A stretch of 7,649 nucleotides of DNA, from NCBI GenBank assembly GCA_905233405.1, contig CAJOEG010000012.1, forward strand, positions 28,833 through 36,481, written 5' to 3'. Positions 7,052 through 7,649 of the stretch are shown here, in pieces (position 1 is the first letter of the stretch; every line of letters starts with the position of its first letter). The stretch is from an uncultured Bacteroidales bacterium. GTDB lineage: Bacteria > Bacteroidota > Bacteroidia > Bacteroidales > ML635J-15. A program made the translations under genes and the position numbers. The notes under the pieces were generated by a model that saw nothing but the letters and a program-made list of their open reading frames with translations, was not told where the DNA came from and did not search any database.

Positions 7052-7223
7052 AACATTCATCAAGTTTTCTGTGGAATATTTCTCCGAAAGTGTCTAATGA
7101 CATATGGCCTTCTGGTATATCATTAACTATGCCTTGTGTAGATTGTTGCGTTGTTTTGTGTGCGACAACCGGTTCGTTCACTTCTGACGCCGTCGATTCT
7201 GTTATTTTATATGGCTTTGCCAT
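7020..7223 (-). CDS. Putative antitoxin partner of the ParE/RelE toxin, unrecognised family
   Basis: A 67-residue ORF directly upstream of the toxin and overlapping its start, the usual position of a type II antitoxin. The first 35 residues are rich in Thr, Ser, Glu and Gln (ITESTASEVNEPVVAHKTT) and look disordered. The C-terminal part, HMSLDTFGEIFHRKLDECYA (40-59), should form a helix that could wrap the toxin. I see no ribbon-helix-helix, HTH, AbrB or Phd/YefM DNA-binding domain, and do not recognise the family. The role is inferred from position, size and promoter rather than homology. The ATG at 7221-7223 is about 17 bp downstream of an exact TAnnTTTG box. It could instead be a coupling or leader peptide, which is less likely. 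Confidence 0.65.
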   Translation of the reverse strand: MAKPYKITESTASEVNEPVVAHKTTQQSTQGIVNDIPEGHMSLDTFGEIFHRKLDECYANIQSNCKQ

Positions 7224-7239
7224 TCGTTTTTAATTTTTG

Positions 7240-7247
7240 CAAACTTA
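7240..7247 (-). promoter_or_regulatory. Predicted -7 element of the toxin-antitoxin operon promoter
   Basis: Read on the minus strand, TAAGTTTG (7247 to 7240) is an exact TAnnTTTG match, 16 bp before the antitoxin ATG, giving a leader of about 10 nt. No TTTG stands at the -33 distance; that region is occupied by an inverted repeat, so the promoter may be weak or controlled. Confidence 0.5.
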
Positions 7248-7270
7248 CATAAAAATTATTGATTTTTATG
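7248..7270. promoter_or_regulatory. Perfect 9-bp inverted repeat, candidate operator
   Basis: CATAAAAAT (7248-7256) and ATTTTTATG (7262-7270) are exact reverse complements around a 5-bp centre (TATTG). The repeat begins at the base next to the -7 box of the toxin-antitoxin promoter and covers its spacer and -33 zone, the usual place for an autoregulatory operator. It is AT-rich, so chance occurrence is possible. Confidence 0.45.
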
Positions 7271-7279
7271 CCAGTATAA

Positions 7280-7326
7280 TAAAGAAAATTTGGCGTTGAT
7301 AGTCAATATATTATAATTTTTCTTTA
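7280..7326. repeat. Second inverted repeat in the antitoxin-rlmH gap
   Basis: TAAAGAAAA (7280-7288) is the exact reverse complement of TTTTCTTTA (7318-7326). Between the arms lies a smaller palindrome, TTGA-TAG-TCAA (7296-7306). The region is AT-rich and no function is evident. It sits between divergent genes and could be a regulator site or chance. Confidence 0.3.
7289..7321 (+). promoter_or_regulatory. Weak candidate promoter for rlmH
   Basis: TTTG at 7289-7292 and TAATTTTT at 7314-7321 (one mismatch to TAnnTTTG) are 21 bp apart and would give a leader of about 95 nt. TATCTTTA at 7395-7402 is an alternative -7 element closer to the gene but lacks a -33 partner. Neither is convincing. Confidence 0.2.
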
Positions 7327-7423
7327 GAGGACAAGCCATCTCCACCTTGATTAAATTTTTCCGTTATCTCATCCTTTCTTTCAAAACTTTCACCTATCTT
7401 TACAAACTTTTTATTTGATAATT

Positions 7424-7649
7424 ATGAACATTACTTTGCTTGTGGTCGGCAAGACCGACAAGGACTATATAAACCAGGCGGTTGAGGAATATTTCAAGCG
7501 CATAAAACGCTATATGAACTTCGAATTCAAGGTGGTAAAGGACATCAAGAATGCGAAGAGTGTGACTACTGCCGTGCAGAATAAACTCGAGGGCGAGAAG
7601 ATTCTCGATGAACTTTCGCCGTCAGACTTTGTCGTTCTGCTCGACGAAA
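7424..7649 (+). CDS. rlmH: 23S rRNA (pseudouridine1915-N3)-methyltransferase RlmH, 3'-truncated by the window edge
   Basis: RlmH is a SPOUT methyltransferase that adds a methyl group from S-adenosylmethionine to N3 of pseudouridine 1915 in helix 69 of 23S rRNA on the assembled ribosome. Only the first 75 codons of a protein usually about 155 residues long are present. The N-terminus MNITLLVVGKTDKDYINQAV, the following EEYFKRIKRYMNFEF helix-strand and the FVVLLDE strand just before the cut (family consensus LLDERG) are all characteristic. The knotted SAM-binding C-terminal half is outside the window. The gene is divergent from the toxin-antitoxin module, with a 200-bp gap that contains only promoter-like and inverted-repeat elements. 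Confidence 0.93.
   Translation, partial: MNITLLVVGKTDKDYINQAVEEYFKRIKRYMNFEFKVVKDIKNAKSVTTAVQNKLEGEKILDELSPSDFVVLLDE

Overview
The window looks like a chromosomal segment from a Bacteroidetes bacterium, most likely Bacteroidales. Three things suggest this. Several genes are preceded by the TAnnTTTG -7 promoter element of that phylum and have no clear Shine-Dalgarno sequence. A DUF4783-type protein, which I know only from Bacteroidetes, is fused by an ATGA overlap to nadC. The gene mix (MiaA with a GLEYKYL motif, a pyrBI pair, nadC, a YihY-family protein, rlmH) is typical housekeeping content for the group.

Layout. Plus strand, 1-3181: the 3'-terminal part of miaA (tRNA A37 prenylation); a 209-bp gap holding a short tandem repeat and a good promoter; an FKBP-type lipoprotein ending in a clear intrinsic terminator; then pyrB and pyrI, 11 bp apart, encoding both subunits of a CTP-regulated aspartate carbamoyltransferase. 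A hairpin terminator at 3201-3235 closes this half. Minus strand, 7223 down to 3241: an antitoxin-like small ORF, an overlapping ParE/RelE-type toxin, an exported protein of unknown function starting 11 bp after the toxin, then the DUF4783 protein, nadC and a YihY/BrkB-family membrane protein in one tight operon. Plus strand, 7424 to the end: the 5' part of rlmH (23S rRNA pseudouridine-1915 methyltransferase), cut by the window edge.

How the genes work together. pyrB and pyrI commit carbamoyl phosphate and aspartate to pyrimidine synthesis. nadC makes nicotinate mononucleotide from quinolinate in NAD synthesis and is translationally coupled to the exported DUF4783 protein. miaA and rlmH both modify RNA for translation.

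The accessory part is 5640-7223. It is a toxin-antitoxin module with a perfect 9-bp inverted repeat against its promoter and an antitoxin of no family I recognise, followed closely by an unrecognised exported protein. It lies between DUF4783 and rlmH, which I recall as close neighbours in related genomes, so it may be an inserted cassette. The other unusual item is the FKBP lipoprotein, in which four of six key PPIase pocket residues are replaced. I saw no rRNA, tRNA, CRISPR array, insertion sequence or replication origin.
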